From Saccharopolyspora gregorii (GTDB taxonomy: Bacteria > Actinomycetota > Actinomycetes > Mycobacteriales > Pseudonocardiaceae), in the NCBI RefSeq assembly GCF_024734405.1, contig NZ_CP059556.1, forward strand, positions 806,001 through 870,000: DNA of 64,000 bases, in the 5' to 3' direction. Every line of letters starts with the position of its first letter. Position 1 is the stretch's first letter. Below the pieces are notes generated by a model. The model did not search any database. It was given only the letters and a program-made list of their open reading frames with translations, and was not told the origin of the DNA. Shown here piece after piece: positions 35,201 to 47,200 of the stretch. A program made the translations under genes and the position numbers.

Positions 35201-38200
35201 CGGTGCCACCGCCTGGCGCGGGGAGAGCCCGGACGGCACCGCGCCCGAGTTCATCGGCGGCGACCCGTTCCCGCCGCAGCACGTCCTCGGCGCCGCCGAG
35301 ACCCGCTACCCGAACGTCGAAGGCGTCGCCGCCGCGCTGCGCGAGATGCTGCCCGAGGGCGTGCTGCCGCCCGAGGACTCGGCGGGCACCGCCGAAGCGC
35401 ACGCCACCGAGAACGCCGCCGTGCTCGCCGACGCCGTGTCGGAGAGCGGGTTCAGCAGCCGGTCCGCCGCGCTCAACGGGTCCGGCACGTCCTTCGTGCT
35501 CACCCGCGCCCGGCACGCGGTCTCCGGCGCCCCGGACGACCTGGTGGGCGTGCTGGTGGAGACGGTGCCGCGCGCCGACACCGGCTACGGCACCTTCCAG
35601 CGCTCGCCGCTGAGCTCGCCGACGACGCCGGACGCCCCGGGCTCGCCGACGACCGTGCCCGGCGCCGGCCTCGGTGGCGAGCTCACCGGCAGCACCGGTG
35701 TGCAGCACGAGACCGCCGCCAAGTCCGGCCGCACCCTCGGCGCCGGCGGTGGCCTGCGCGGGCGGGCGCCGTCGCTCGGCCGGTTCGGCGGGCTCGACCT
35801 CAACCTGCAGCGCAACGACAAGTCGGACACCGAGCGGGCCACCCTCACCACCGCGAGCGGGCTGGGCCGCGGGCGGGGCTGGAAGTCCGGCGACGTCGTC
35901 GCGCACCCCGAGCTCATCGACTACCGGATCACCGTGCACGGCGCGGAAGGCGTGCTCGCCGAGCGGATCGTCGAGGGCGGCCGGGCCACCACCTACGCGG
36001 GCGGGCTGCTCGACCCGGCCGCGCGCACCGGCGAGCCCGCCGCCCGGTACCAGCGGGTCGAGCACGACGCGCCGCGCAGGCCGGAGGGCTGGGAGCCCGC
36101 CGAGCTGCCCGAGAACTTCGTGCTGCACGGCCTCCAGCTGCCCGAGATCGACGGGTACCGGATCACCGAGGACGTGTTCGGCGGCTTCGGCGACAACAAG
36201 GTCATCGCCGCGCACCAGGCGCACTCCTTCGTCTCGCCGGAGGAGGTCGCGGTCAACTTCGACGCCGTGGTCACCGGCGCCTACGAGGGTTCGGTGCACC
36301 GCTACGAGCAGGGCGCGCTGCGGCCCACCGAGCAGCGCATCGGCGACCTCAAGCTGCACCTCGCGCTCAGCAACGCGCGGCCGAACGGCCCGGTGCAGCA
36401 GGTCGAGCTGACCTTCACCCGCAAGGTCACCGGTAGCACCGGGCACGGCACCGAGACCTTCACCGGCGGCGGCTGGACCGGCCGCGCCCGCATCGGCAAC
36501 CCCGGCTCCGGCGCCTCCTCGTCCGCGACGCCGGTGCTCAGCGCGGGCGAGGCGGAATCCGGTTCGCACGGGCGGTCCGAGGCCCAGGAGTTCGAGCGCA
36601 CCACCACGACCACCTACAAGGGCCCGGCCCAGCTGGTCGAGTACGACACCACCGCACTGCTCAGCGGCGGCGATCCGGACCGGCCGGACGCGGCCGTGCA
36701 CCTCGAAGCGCACCGCACGGGCTCGGCGCAGCTCTGGGTGCCCGTCGCGGACCTCGCCAGGTACGGCCTCGGCCCCGAACCGGAACCGGCAGGCGGCGCC
36801 GTGCACGCCCCGCCCGGCATCGACGCCGACGGCCACACCACCGCCACGGTCCGCCCCGAGGTCACCGCGCACCTGCTCAGCGGGATCAAGGACGTGCTCG
36901 CCGCGGTGCCGCAGCAGGACGTGCCGCGCAGCGCGATGCGGCGGTTCGGCGACTACCTCACCTCGCTGGCCCTCGGCGACGCCGAACGCCTCGCCGGACA
37001 GGACGTGTACCGGCAGAGCGCCCGCGACGTCGCCCCGAGCGGCCTGCAGGCGCTGCTGTCCGACCTGCGCGGACCCGGCAAGCACTGGACCGCCTCCGTC
37101 CCCGGCCCGCTCGGCACCGTCGACGTCTCGTTGACGCTGAAGGGCGAGCAGGGCCCCGGGAGGTTCGACGGCGTCGAATCCGGGTGGAGCGAGAAGCACG
37201 AGACGAAGACGACCTCCTCGACCACCGAGACCGGCAAGACCGGGCACCAGCGCAAGGCCCAGCCGATGGTGCTGCTGCGCGGCGGCGGCGAGGAGCAGCA
37301 CCGCCGCGGCGCGCTGCTCGGCCAGGCCGGGCTGACCTCGAAGTCCAGCGACAAGCACGTCGAGACGCACAGCAGCGACAACACCCGCACCTACTCGGCC
37401 AAGAGCGACTTCGCGACCTTCGGGCACGACCTGGACCTGCGGCTGGAGGTGCGCAAGACCGCGCACGCCAACCGCACTCCGAACACCCTCACCGGCGGCC
37501 TCGCGGACTGGGGCGCCCCGGCGAGCACCGGCGAGACCCTGGTGCTGCCGACGCTGCGCGACGCGGTCCGCACCCGCGTCCCGGTCGGCGAGCTCGGGTT
37601 CGGCGAGCACCAGCCGGGGCGGATCGACGAGCTCCCCGAGGTCAGCCACGTCGTCGCGAACTCCGACGACGTGCACCGGGTCGTGCGGGACGTGCTGGAC
37701 GGAACCCCGGGCGCCGATCCGGACGCGGCCCCGCCGGTGCCGGAACGCGCCACCTGGACCCGGCACGGCCTGCTCACCGGGACCACCACCAGCGCGCTGT
37801 CCGCGCACCTGCCCGCGGCGATGCGCGCGGACGGCTACCGCATCGGCGGTCTCGACCACGACGGCCACGCCGCCGAGAACACCCCGCACCCGCTGGAATC
37901 GGTGCTGCTCACCGCGGAGCTGGACGACGCGCACGTGGTGCCGACCGGGGACGACGCCGGGCTCACCACGAAGGACTCGCGGACCACCGCGATCAAGGAG
38001 CAGCACAAGGAAGGCCCGGGCGTCGGCTTCACCGGCCGCGTCGGGCTGGACTCGCTGGCCGACCCGCGGCAGGCCGTGGACGCGTCCGGGGCGAACTACC
38101 GGCAGTCGCCGCAGGTCTCGCTGCCCGGCCCGAGCTACTCGTGGCAGCGCACCTCGGCCGCCGACGGCAAGTTCAAGGACGCCCAGTCCGAGCAGCGCTC

Positions 38201-41200
38201 CGCGGGCGAGACCTACCTGGTCAACGCGATGGCGAACTGGACCCTCACGCCGCGGTACCGGGCGGGCGCGCCCGAGGGCTGGGGCGAGCCGCGGCACGCC
38301 CGCGACCGGGTCTACGTGCACACCGACCGCGCCGGGCTGCTCATGATGGGCCTGACCCCGCCGGAGCCGATCGCGGTCCCGGAGATCCGGGAGCCCGCCG
38401 ACCAGGCCGCGACCAGCGAGGACGGCGCTGCCGGGCAGCGCACCCCGGACCCCGGCCCGACCCCGGAGCCCGCGCCGACCCCGGACGCGATCCCCACGCC
38501 GGCCCCGATGCCGTCCCCGCTGTCGGAACGGGACGCCGCACCGGCCGAGCCCGCTGAGCCGCGGACCGCGCTGGACGACTTCCTGTTCCCGGCGGAGCCC
38601 GAACCGGTGACCGAGACCCGCCCGGAGTCCGATGTGGACGAATCGGGCCGGGGCGGGGGCGCCGCGCGCGACGAGTCCGAAGTGGACTCCGAAACCTCGG
38701 CCGACTCCGACGCCGAGTCGCGGGCCGACTCCGACTCCGACGCCGAGTCGCGGGCTGACTCCGACTCCGACACCGAGTCGCGGGCTGACTCCGACTCCGA
38801 CACCGAGTCGCGGGCTGACTCCGACTCCGACACCGAGTCCGACGCGGGCACCGACATCACCGAACCCGATGAGGGCCTCGATCCGCGGGGCAAGGTGCAC
38901 GAGCAGGCGCAGCAGGCGCAGGACGCGCTGGGCAAGATGACCGAGCGGGCCTTCGAGGAGCTGTTCGTCGAGGCCCGCGGGATCGTGCAGCCGCTGCACC
39001 AGGTCCCGGTCGTGCTGGACTCCCCGAAGCCCGCCGAGGCGCGGATGCGCGCGCTGATGGACGACGTCACCACCGTCGTCGCCCGCGAGCTGCACGAGAA
39101 GGGCCCGGAGGCGGCGACCGCGCTGGCCCGCGAGCTCGCCGACGAGCTCGGCACCCACCGCACCGAGGGCCTGATCGGTGGCGGCCGGTTCGGCGCGGGC
39201 CCGCTGGAGGCGATGCCCTCCGCGATTCCCGAGCACGCCGAGGCCGGGCCCTCCGGCACCACCCGCGACCGCTCCGCCGACTCCCGGCCGAGCACGCACC
39301 CCGACGCCGAGCCGGAGCGGGGTGCGGAGAGCTCCGCCGAACGCGACGACGAGGTCTCCGGCGGGACCGAGCAGCGCGGGACCGAGCAGGACGGGACCGA
39401 ACAAGACGGGGCCCAGCAGGACGGGGCCGCCGGGACCGCCCGCACCGACCAGGACGGCCGCGCGGAACGGGGCTCGCACCCCGAGCAGGACGGCCGCACC
39501 GACCAGGACGGGGCCGCCCGCACCGAGCAGGACGCCGCGGACCGCTCCGCTGAGCTGGACGGCGAGTCCGCGGACCGCTCGGCCGACGCCGACGCGGCCG
39601 ACCGCGGCACCGACGCCGAGCAGGTCCGCGACGAGTCCGACCAGAACCGCGACGAGTCCGACCAGAACCGCGAGGACACCGCCCGCGAGGAGGCCGCCCG
39701 CGAGGACGCCGCCGCGGCCGCCCCCGAGCGCCGCAAGCGGCTGCGGCTGCCGAGCTACCTGTCCCGCGGCCGCGGCCTCGGCGCGGGCGTGCAGCTGAGC
39801 CGCACCGAAGGCGCCGAGCAGGTCGTCAAGGCGGTGACCAACTCCGTCGGCGGCACGCCGAAGAAGAGCGAGATCGACGCGCTCAGCCACGCCGTGCGCA
39901 ACGAGTTCGGGTCCTTCCTCGGCGACGGCCGGGTGGTGACCGTCGGCAAGGAGCGGTTCCGCATCACCGCCGACCTGGACTGGCCGAAGAGCACTCCTTC
40001 CGAGGCCGCGGCGAGCTCGAACGCGGCGAGCACCGGCGGCTCCACCGGTGCGAAGGCGGCCACCAGCACCGGCCGCACCCCGATGTCGCGCTGGTTCTTC
40101 TTCGTGCCGACGGTGCCCGGCCTGTTCGCCATCGGTGCGGTGAACGTGCCGACCGACGTCGGCTTCTCCCGCTCGAACTCGCGGGAGAACTCGCAGAGCA
40201 CCCGGATGACGGTGGCGCTGCCGGAGACGGTCGCCGACGGCGCGGCCGGCTACCGCGGCATGACGGCGCGGCGCGTCCCCGCCACCTTCACGATCAACCG
40301 CCTCGATTCGGCGGGCGACCCGACCTTGCCCACCACGTTCGTCGGCAGGACGCCGGGCGCGGACCCGGTGGCCGTGGAGCTCAGCGTCCCGGTCGGCCTC
40401 GGCGGCGAGGGCCGCGAGGTGGCGGTGCCGGAAGCGCTGCCGCCGTCGGTGGTGGAGAACGCCGACGTCCGCGGTCAGGCCCGCGGCCGCTACCGGGGCA
40501 AGCGGTTGGCGCGGCGCTTCGGTCGCGACGACGGGATCGTCGAGCAGGTCGCCGCGCACCTCGGGAAGCTGAGCGAGGACGGGCAGAACACGCTGCGCTC
40601 CTTCCTCGGCTCCGCGAACGTGAAGCAGCGGCTGCCGGAGATGGCCGTGACCCCCGAGCAGGCGGCGAAGGGCCACGGCTGGATCCAGTCCGACGCGCTG
40701 CTGCCCGGCGGCAACCCGCTGAAGCGGCTGCTGCCCGGCCACACCCGCGCGGTGCAGATGCGGGCGGTCGCCCGCAAGGTCGCCTATGAGCAGACCATCG
40801 AGGGCGCGCACTACGCGGAGGTCCGCACCGAGGGCTCCAGCGCCGCCAGCACCAACGCCACGGCCCGCGACGGCAGCGGTTCGCTCACCGCGGGCCCGGG
40901 CTACGACGTGGGCGTGGTGTCGGTCGCGGCGGGCGCCAACGTGGCGCTCGGCGGCGGGCACGGCCGCACCCAGGAGTACGGCCGCAGCACCGGGTCCGAG
41001 CAGGCCACCTCGCACACCGGGGACGTGGTGCGCTACCGCACCGTCTACGACCTGCAGGTCCGCAAGCCCGGCGACTCGCCGATCACGTTCGCCGAGGCCG
41101 TCGAAGCCCACCAGCTGGCCCGCCCGGAGGACGCGAGCGCGGCGGGCATCACCGCGGACGGCACCACGACCGCACCGGTCGGCAGGCAGGAGGTCGCCGA

Positions 41201-44200
41201 CGCGGCGGCGTCCGCCGCGCTGGACCACAACGCCGCGAGCGAACTGCTCAGCAGGATCATGCGGGATTCGGCGGCGGAGCTGCCCGGCCACCACCGGTGG
41301 AAGTGGCGGGACACGTCCTTCGTCACCGAGTTCGACGACCCGAAGCTCTCGCACGGCATCGACGGCAAGGGCGAGCGCAAGCTGGCCCGCGGCGAGCAGA
41401 TCCACGAGGCCGTCTCGCCGGAGCAGCTGGTGCGCCGGGCGCCGGACATGGTCGCCGACCGCCCGCTGCACCTGGACCTGCAGCCGGAACCGGGCCGCGG
41501 CAACGACTACCGCGCCTCGTTCCAGGTGAAGGCGGAGCTGCAGGGCGAACTGCGTCCGCTCGGGCCCGCCGAGGGCACGCCGACCTCGGCGGCGCTCACC
41601 GAGTCCGAGTCCGGTTCGCACGCCAAGTCCCGCAGCTGGTCGCTCGGCGGCGGCATCATCGCCCGCCTGTACACGGCGCTGCACGGCACGGGGATGATCA
41701 CGACCCAGCACAAGGGCGGCTACTCCCGCACCACGGGCACCGAGCTGGGGCAGCGCGCCGACAGCTCCACCGGCGGCGTCCGCGGCGGCACCCTCGACGG
41801 GTCGGGCAACGTGCGTCCGGAGCCGATGCAGCGCTACGCGGCGACGGTGAAGCTGACCACCACCGGCCAGCACTGGTCCCGGGCGAACGAGCTGGTGCGC
41901 GGCGTGACCGTCGGCTCCCGCGGCCTGGACACCCCCGAGCTGCACGACCTGCGGATCGTCGACGAGTCGGCGGCGGCCGAGGGCCGCGAGCCCGGCACCG
42001 TCACGGTGGACGTGGTGGTGGAGCTGCCCGCCTCGCACGGCCCGCTGCGGCTGGAGGTCGCCCCGGAGAACCGGACCGAGCTGGCCGACGTCTCGATCAA
42101 CCGCAGCGCGGAGCTGCGCCGCGGCGCCTCCCGCAAGCTGGACGGGCTGCAGGTCGTGGCGTTCCACGGCCTGGAGCACGTGCGCGACTCGGTGCGGTCG
42201 ATGCTGGCGAAGGCGTCCGACGACCCGATCTGGCACTTCGCCGACGGCGACAACTCGGGCCTGATCGACCAGGCGATCTCGGTGGAGGCGCTGCGCGGCG
42301 ACCCGCGCGCGTTCAGCCGCCGCACCAAGCTGACCGGATTCCGCTGGCACCGCAGGCGCTCCGACGTCGAGGCCGCCGCGGCCGTGTCCTACATGCTGCG
42401 CGACCCCGAGGTCGTGGAAACCCAGTGGCAGCAGCCGAAGCAGTCCACGACCGGGGCGACCACCTCCGGCCAGGACGTCACCGGCACCTGGTCCGGCGGC
42501 AACGCCGTCGAACCCGCGATGCTCATGGTCAGCGAGACCTCGAACCACACGCCGGGCACCTCCGCGCACGGCGTCGGCCTGTTCATGCACGAGCTGAGCC
42601 TGTGGATCAGCAGCTTCAGCAAGAAGACCGGGCACCGCACCGAGGTCTCCGCGGAGCGCGCGCTGGCGCAGGAACCGCGCCGGATGCACCTGATCAACGC
42701 GAAGGTCGAGACGACCGTCGCCGCCGAGGCGATCCGGCGCGGCAACCTGGACCGCTGGCGGATCCGGAAGCCGAAGCCGGTGGGCACGGCCGCCGAGCGC
42801 TTCGAGCTGCCCGGCGCGGTGCGGGTGCTGGTCACCGACGAGCAGCTGCACGAGATCCGGATCAAGCAGGCCGAGGAGGACGCGCGCCGCGCCGCCGAAC
42901 AGGCCGAGCAGGACCCGCCGGAGCTCCCGCCGCCGGACCGCTCCGCCGACCCGGGCCGCACCAGCGCCGTGCCGGACGGCGCACGGGTCGGCGCGCCCCG
43001 CTGGGCGGGCGGCGTCACCGAGGCGATCGACCTCGTCGACCGCATCGATCCGTTGTACGAGCAGCTGGTGCACACCATCGGCCAGGAGAACGCGGACCGG
43101 TTGCTGCCCGCCTCCTCGGTGGAGACGCCGCACGACAACCACCGCGAAGTGGAGCGGGCGCTCTCGCAGCTGCAGGCCTCGCTGGAGGACCTGGCCAACG
43201 GCGGTGTGACCTCGCTGATCCGGCAGGAGTTCCGGGTCAGCGGCGAGACCTACGAACTGCGGGTGGACGCCTCGCTGCTCGGCGAGCCGGAGCTGACCGG
43301 CATCAAGCACGGCGAGCTGTCCAAGGCCACCTCGTCCTCGTTCACCACCAGCGTCGCCCGCAAGTTCAGCCGGGTCCTCGTCGAAGCGATGACGATGATG
43401 GCGCCCGCGGGCATGTTCCAGAACGAGTCGGCGCTGCACTCGGCGGAGGCGGACCCGAACGCAAAGCACGGCGCCGCGTACGGCAACTTCGGCTTCGGCG
43501 GCATCCACGTCCTGGAGTGGCTCAAGCAGACCCGCGACTCCAAGCAGGACGAGGTCACCCAGCACCAGCACAGCGAGTCGGTGCGCGGCGCGCTGGCCGA
43601 GCACCGGGCGGAGGTGCTGTTCGACGTGCGCATCGAGCGGCACGGCGAGCGCGTCGCCGCCGCGCCGGATACCCGCACCATCACCACGCACAGCGCCGTC
43701 GAGGACGCCCGGATCGCCCCCGCGGGCGGTCCCCGCAAGCCGGAGGTCACCGCGCGCACCGCCGCCGACGCCACCCCGGAGGCGCTGTCCGAGTGGCGCG
43801 ACGCCGGGAACCCGGAGGCGCTGCCCACCGACCCCGCGCAGTACCGCGTGATCGACTTCGACGGCGACACCGCGGGCCTGGTCGGCGCCGCCGAGCAGGC
43901 GCTGGCGGGCGCCCGCGCCGACGTGGACCCGCACGTCCGGACGCTGCTGCGCGCCGAGCTCACCCCGAGCAGGCTCGCCGCGCTGCTGGACGCCCACCGG
44001 GACTCCGCGGAGGGCGTGCCGCTGGACCTGCCGCCGGAGCTGGGCGTGCGGCTCACCGTGCACCCGAAGGTGCCGGGCGGCGGCGAGCTGGTCGGCGCGA
44101 GCGGCCGGATCCAGCTGGGCGGCAGCACGACCTCCACCGGTTCCACGCACACCGAGGTGGCCACCGGCAACGGGAACGTGGTCGCGGCGGTGCCGATCGT

Positions 44201-47200
44201 GGCGACCGGCGTGCCGCAGGCCCCGCACTCGGCGACCTACGCCGACGGCCGCACCCCGTTCGGCGCCACCGGCGACTGGGCGCTGGCGATGGAGCCGCTG
44301 GGCGCCGCCGGTGCGGAGCACGAGCAGCAGGGCGCCGGGTCGACCGGTGGCGCCGAGCTGCCCGCGCCCGGCGCGCGCCCGGACCGGAGCGCGCTCACCA
44401 GCACCTGGGCGCACGGTGCCGAGTTCCGCTTCGTCGCCGAACCGACCTCCGCGCTCACCACCAAGCGGACCGCCGTCGTCGACGCCGAGTTCGCCCCGGG
44501 CGACGGCTACGTGCTGCGCCGCGCGGACCGCACCGACCGGCTGCCCGAGTCGCTGGTGCGCGCCACCGAGGACTTCGCCGCCCGCGACCGCGAGTGGGCC
44601 GAGGCCCGCGCCGCCCGCCGTGCCGCCGACCCGTTCGGGCCGGACGCGGTGGACGGGGAGCTCGTCGCCCGCGCCGACGAGGAGTTCGCGTTCCGCACCG
44701 CCACCGAGGCCGAGCAGGCCGCGGAAGCCGCCTGGTGGCAGGCGAAGCAGCACTACGACGCCGAGCTGGCCGCCGCCCGCCGCGACCCCGGCCTCAGCGG
44801 CACCGCCCCGGACCAGCGGCTGGAGCTGCCCCGCGCCGGCGAGCAGCTGCCGCCCGCGCAGCGCGCGAAGCTGTACTCGCTGGCCAGGGAGGTCGTGCGG
44901 GCGCACGACGCGGGCACCCCGGTGGTCGCCCGCTACCGCGTGACCGGTGAGCTCGGCCTCCGCTCCGCGCAGGACTTCTCCGCGATGATGTCCGAAGTGG
45001 ACCGTTCGCTGCGGCTGGCGCAGTACGGGCGGCCGGACGCGGAGCGGCTGCGCCGGAGCGCGCTGGGGATGGGCGGCACCCCGCACTTCGTGAACGGCGA
45101 CGGACCGACCCGGGTCGAGATCTGGCTCGAACCGGACCCGGCGGCCCGCCTGGTGGACGGCGACGCCGAGCCGGTCGGCGTGCCGCGCGTGGAGGTCGAG
45201 GACACCGACGGCTCGCGGAACGGCGAGAGCTCGCGGGACGACGGCGACGCGCTCTCCCGCGGTGACGAGAGCTCCCGCGACGGTTCCCGCACCGATGACG
45301 AGCCGCGGGGCCGCGAGCGCGAGCGGCTGGCACCGTCGGCGCGCTCGCGCTCCACGGTGCCGCGCAGCATCAGCCAGGACTGGTCCCGCCCCTCGCACCC
45401 GACGCCCGACCTCACCGACGCGGCGATCGAGCGGGCCTACGGCATCACCACCGAGAACCAGCGCCTGTTCCAGGAGTTCGTCGAGGAGCACGGGCTGGTC
45501 GTCGACGTGCGCCCGACGAACCCGGATTCGGTGCGGCTGCTCAAGGAGGGCGCCTACCCGAAGCCGCTGGAGATCAAGGCGAAGACGATCAACCACCAGG
45601 ACGTCCGGCTCGGCGCCCCCGAGCACGGCCTGGGCGCCGTCGGCTTCTTCGAACCGAAGCTGCCCGCGGACCTGACCGAGGCGGAGGCCCCGAGCCTGCG
45701 GGAACGCGCGCGGCAGCGCCTCACCGAGTACCGCGAGCTGTTCTCCACGATGAAGGACCTCGCCCAGCAGTACTGGGTCGAGGACGGCGTGGTGCGCACC
45801 AACTCCGGCCTGGACGAGGGCGGCGCGTCCAGCGGCCGGAGCGTGCCGGTGGCCGGCGACCACGACGTGTTCAACATCCGCTCCGCCGAGGACGGCCGGG
45901 TGCTGCCGGAGGGCCGCTACCACGAGATGGTGCGCGAGCTGGTCGCCCGCAACATGGGCGTGCAGCACGGGGCGCACCGCTACTGGAACCCGCGCCGCGC
46001 CACCTACGAAGCGACGATCTTCGACACGATCAACCGGGGACACGACCCGGGCCACGAGCCGCTGATCCGGTTCGCCCCCGGCGAACCGCCCGCCGAGGTG
46101 TACGCCGACCTGCCGGACATCCCGCAGGCGGGCGCCGACTTCGCCGCCGACATGGCGGCGCTCGCCGAGCGCTACCTCGGCCCGGAGGACGACGCCCGGC
46201 CCGAGCCCACCTTCCACTCCGACCCCGTGTCGGCCTGGGGGCCGTCCGCCGAGCCGCCGCGGGTGTGGACCGACGAGCAGGTGCGCGCCGACCTGGAGGC
46301 CGCCGCCGAGAACCTCTTCGACGAGAACCGCGGGCGGTCCCGGGACATCGGCGACCCGCAGTCCCGCGAGGTCTCGCCGTTCACCCGGCTCGACGGGGAC
46401 GTCGCGCGCACCGAACCGGACGCCGAACCCGCCCGCACCGCGGAGGAGGACGTCCGCGACGGCTACCAGCGGGCGGTGCCGCCGGAGCTCGCGCTGCCCG
46501 AGCAGCAGCTGCGGGAGCGGGCCGCCGAACTGACCTCGTTCGGCGATCCCGCCGCGCTGGAGCGGCACGCGCTCAACCCCGGCACCTCGGACCTGCTGGG
46601 CAGGCTCGGCGCCCGGATCGACGCGCTGCCCGACGAGGCCCGCCGCCAGGAGCTGCGCTCGCTGGTCGCGGACGCGGTGCTGGCCGCCACGACCGTGCCG
46701 GTGCGCACCGCCGAGCTCCCCCGCGGCGGGACCGAGCGGTTCCCGCTGCGCGCGATCACCCCGGCCCGGCTGGACCAGCTGCTCGTCGACGCCGAGCAGG
46801 CGCTGCGCTTCCGCGTCGACCCGCTGCGCACCGCGGGCCAGGAGCTCACCGAGATCGGCTACCGCGCCGACGAGCCGATGCCCGCCCGGCTGGCCCGGCT
46901 CGGCCTGCTCGCGCTGAACTCGCCCGCGCGGCAGGCGACGCTGGCCGAGCCGTTGTTCAGCGTGCTGCTGGCGAACCCGGAGGCGCTGCTGAACTCCTGG
47001 TTCGGCGCCACCGGCAACGAGCGGCAGCTGTTCCTGAACACCTGTATGAGCGCGGCGATCAACTCCGAGGTGCGGGCCTCGGTGCCGACGCTGGCCGGGT
47101 TGCTCCAGGTCGGCCGGGGTACCGCGGACGTCGTGCTGCACAACCTCGGCCGGGTGCCGGAGGAGCGGCGCGAGAGCTGGGAGAACGCGTTCGGCCGCAC

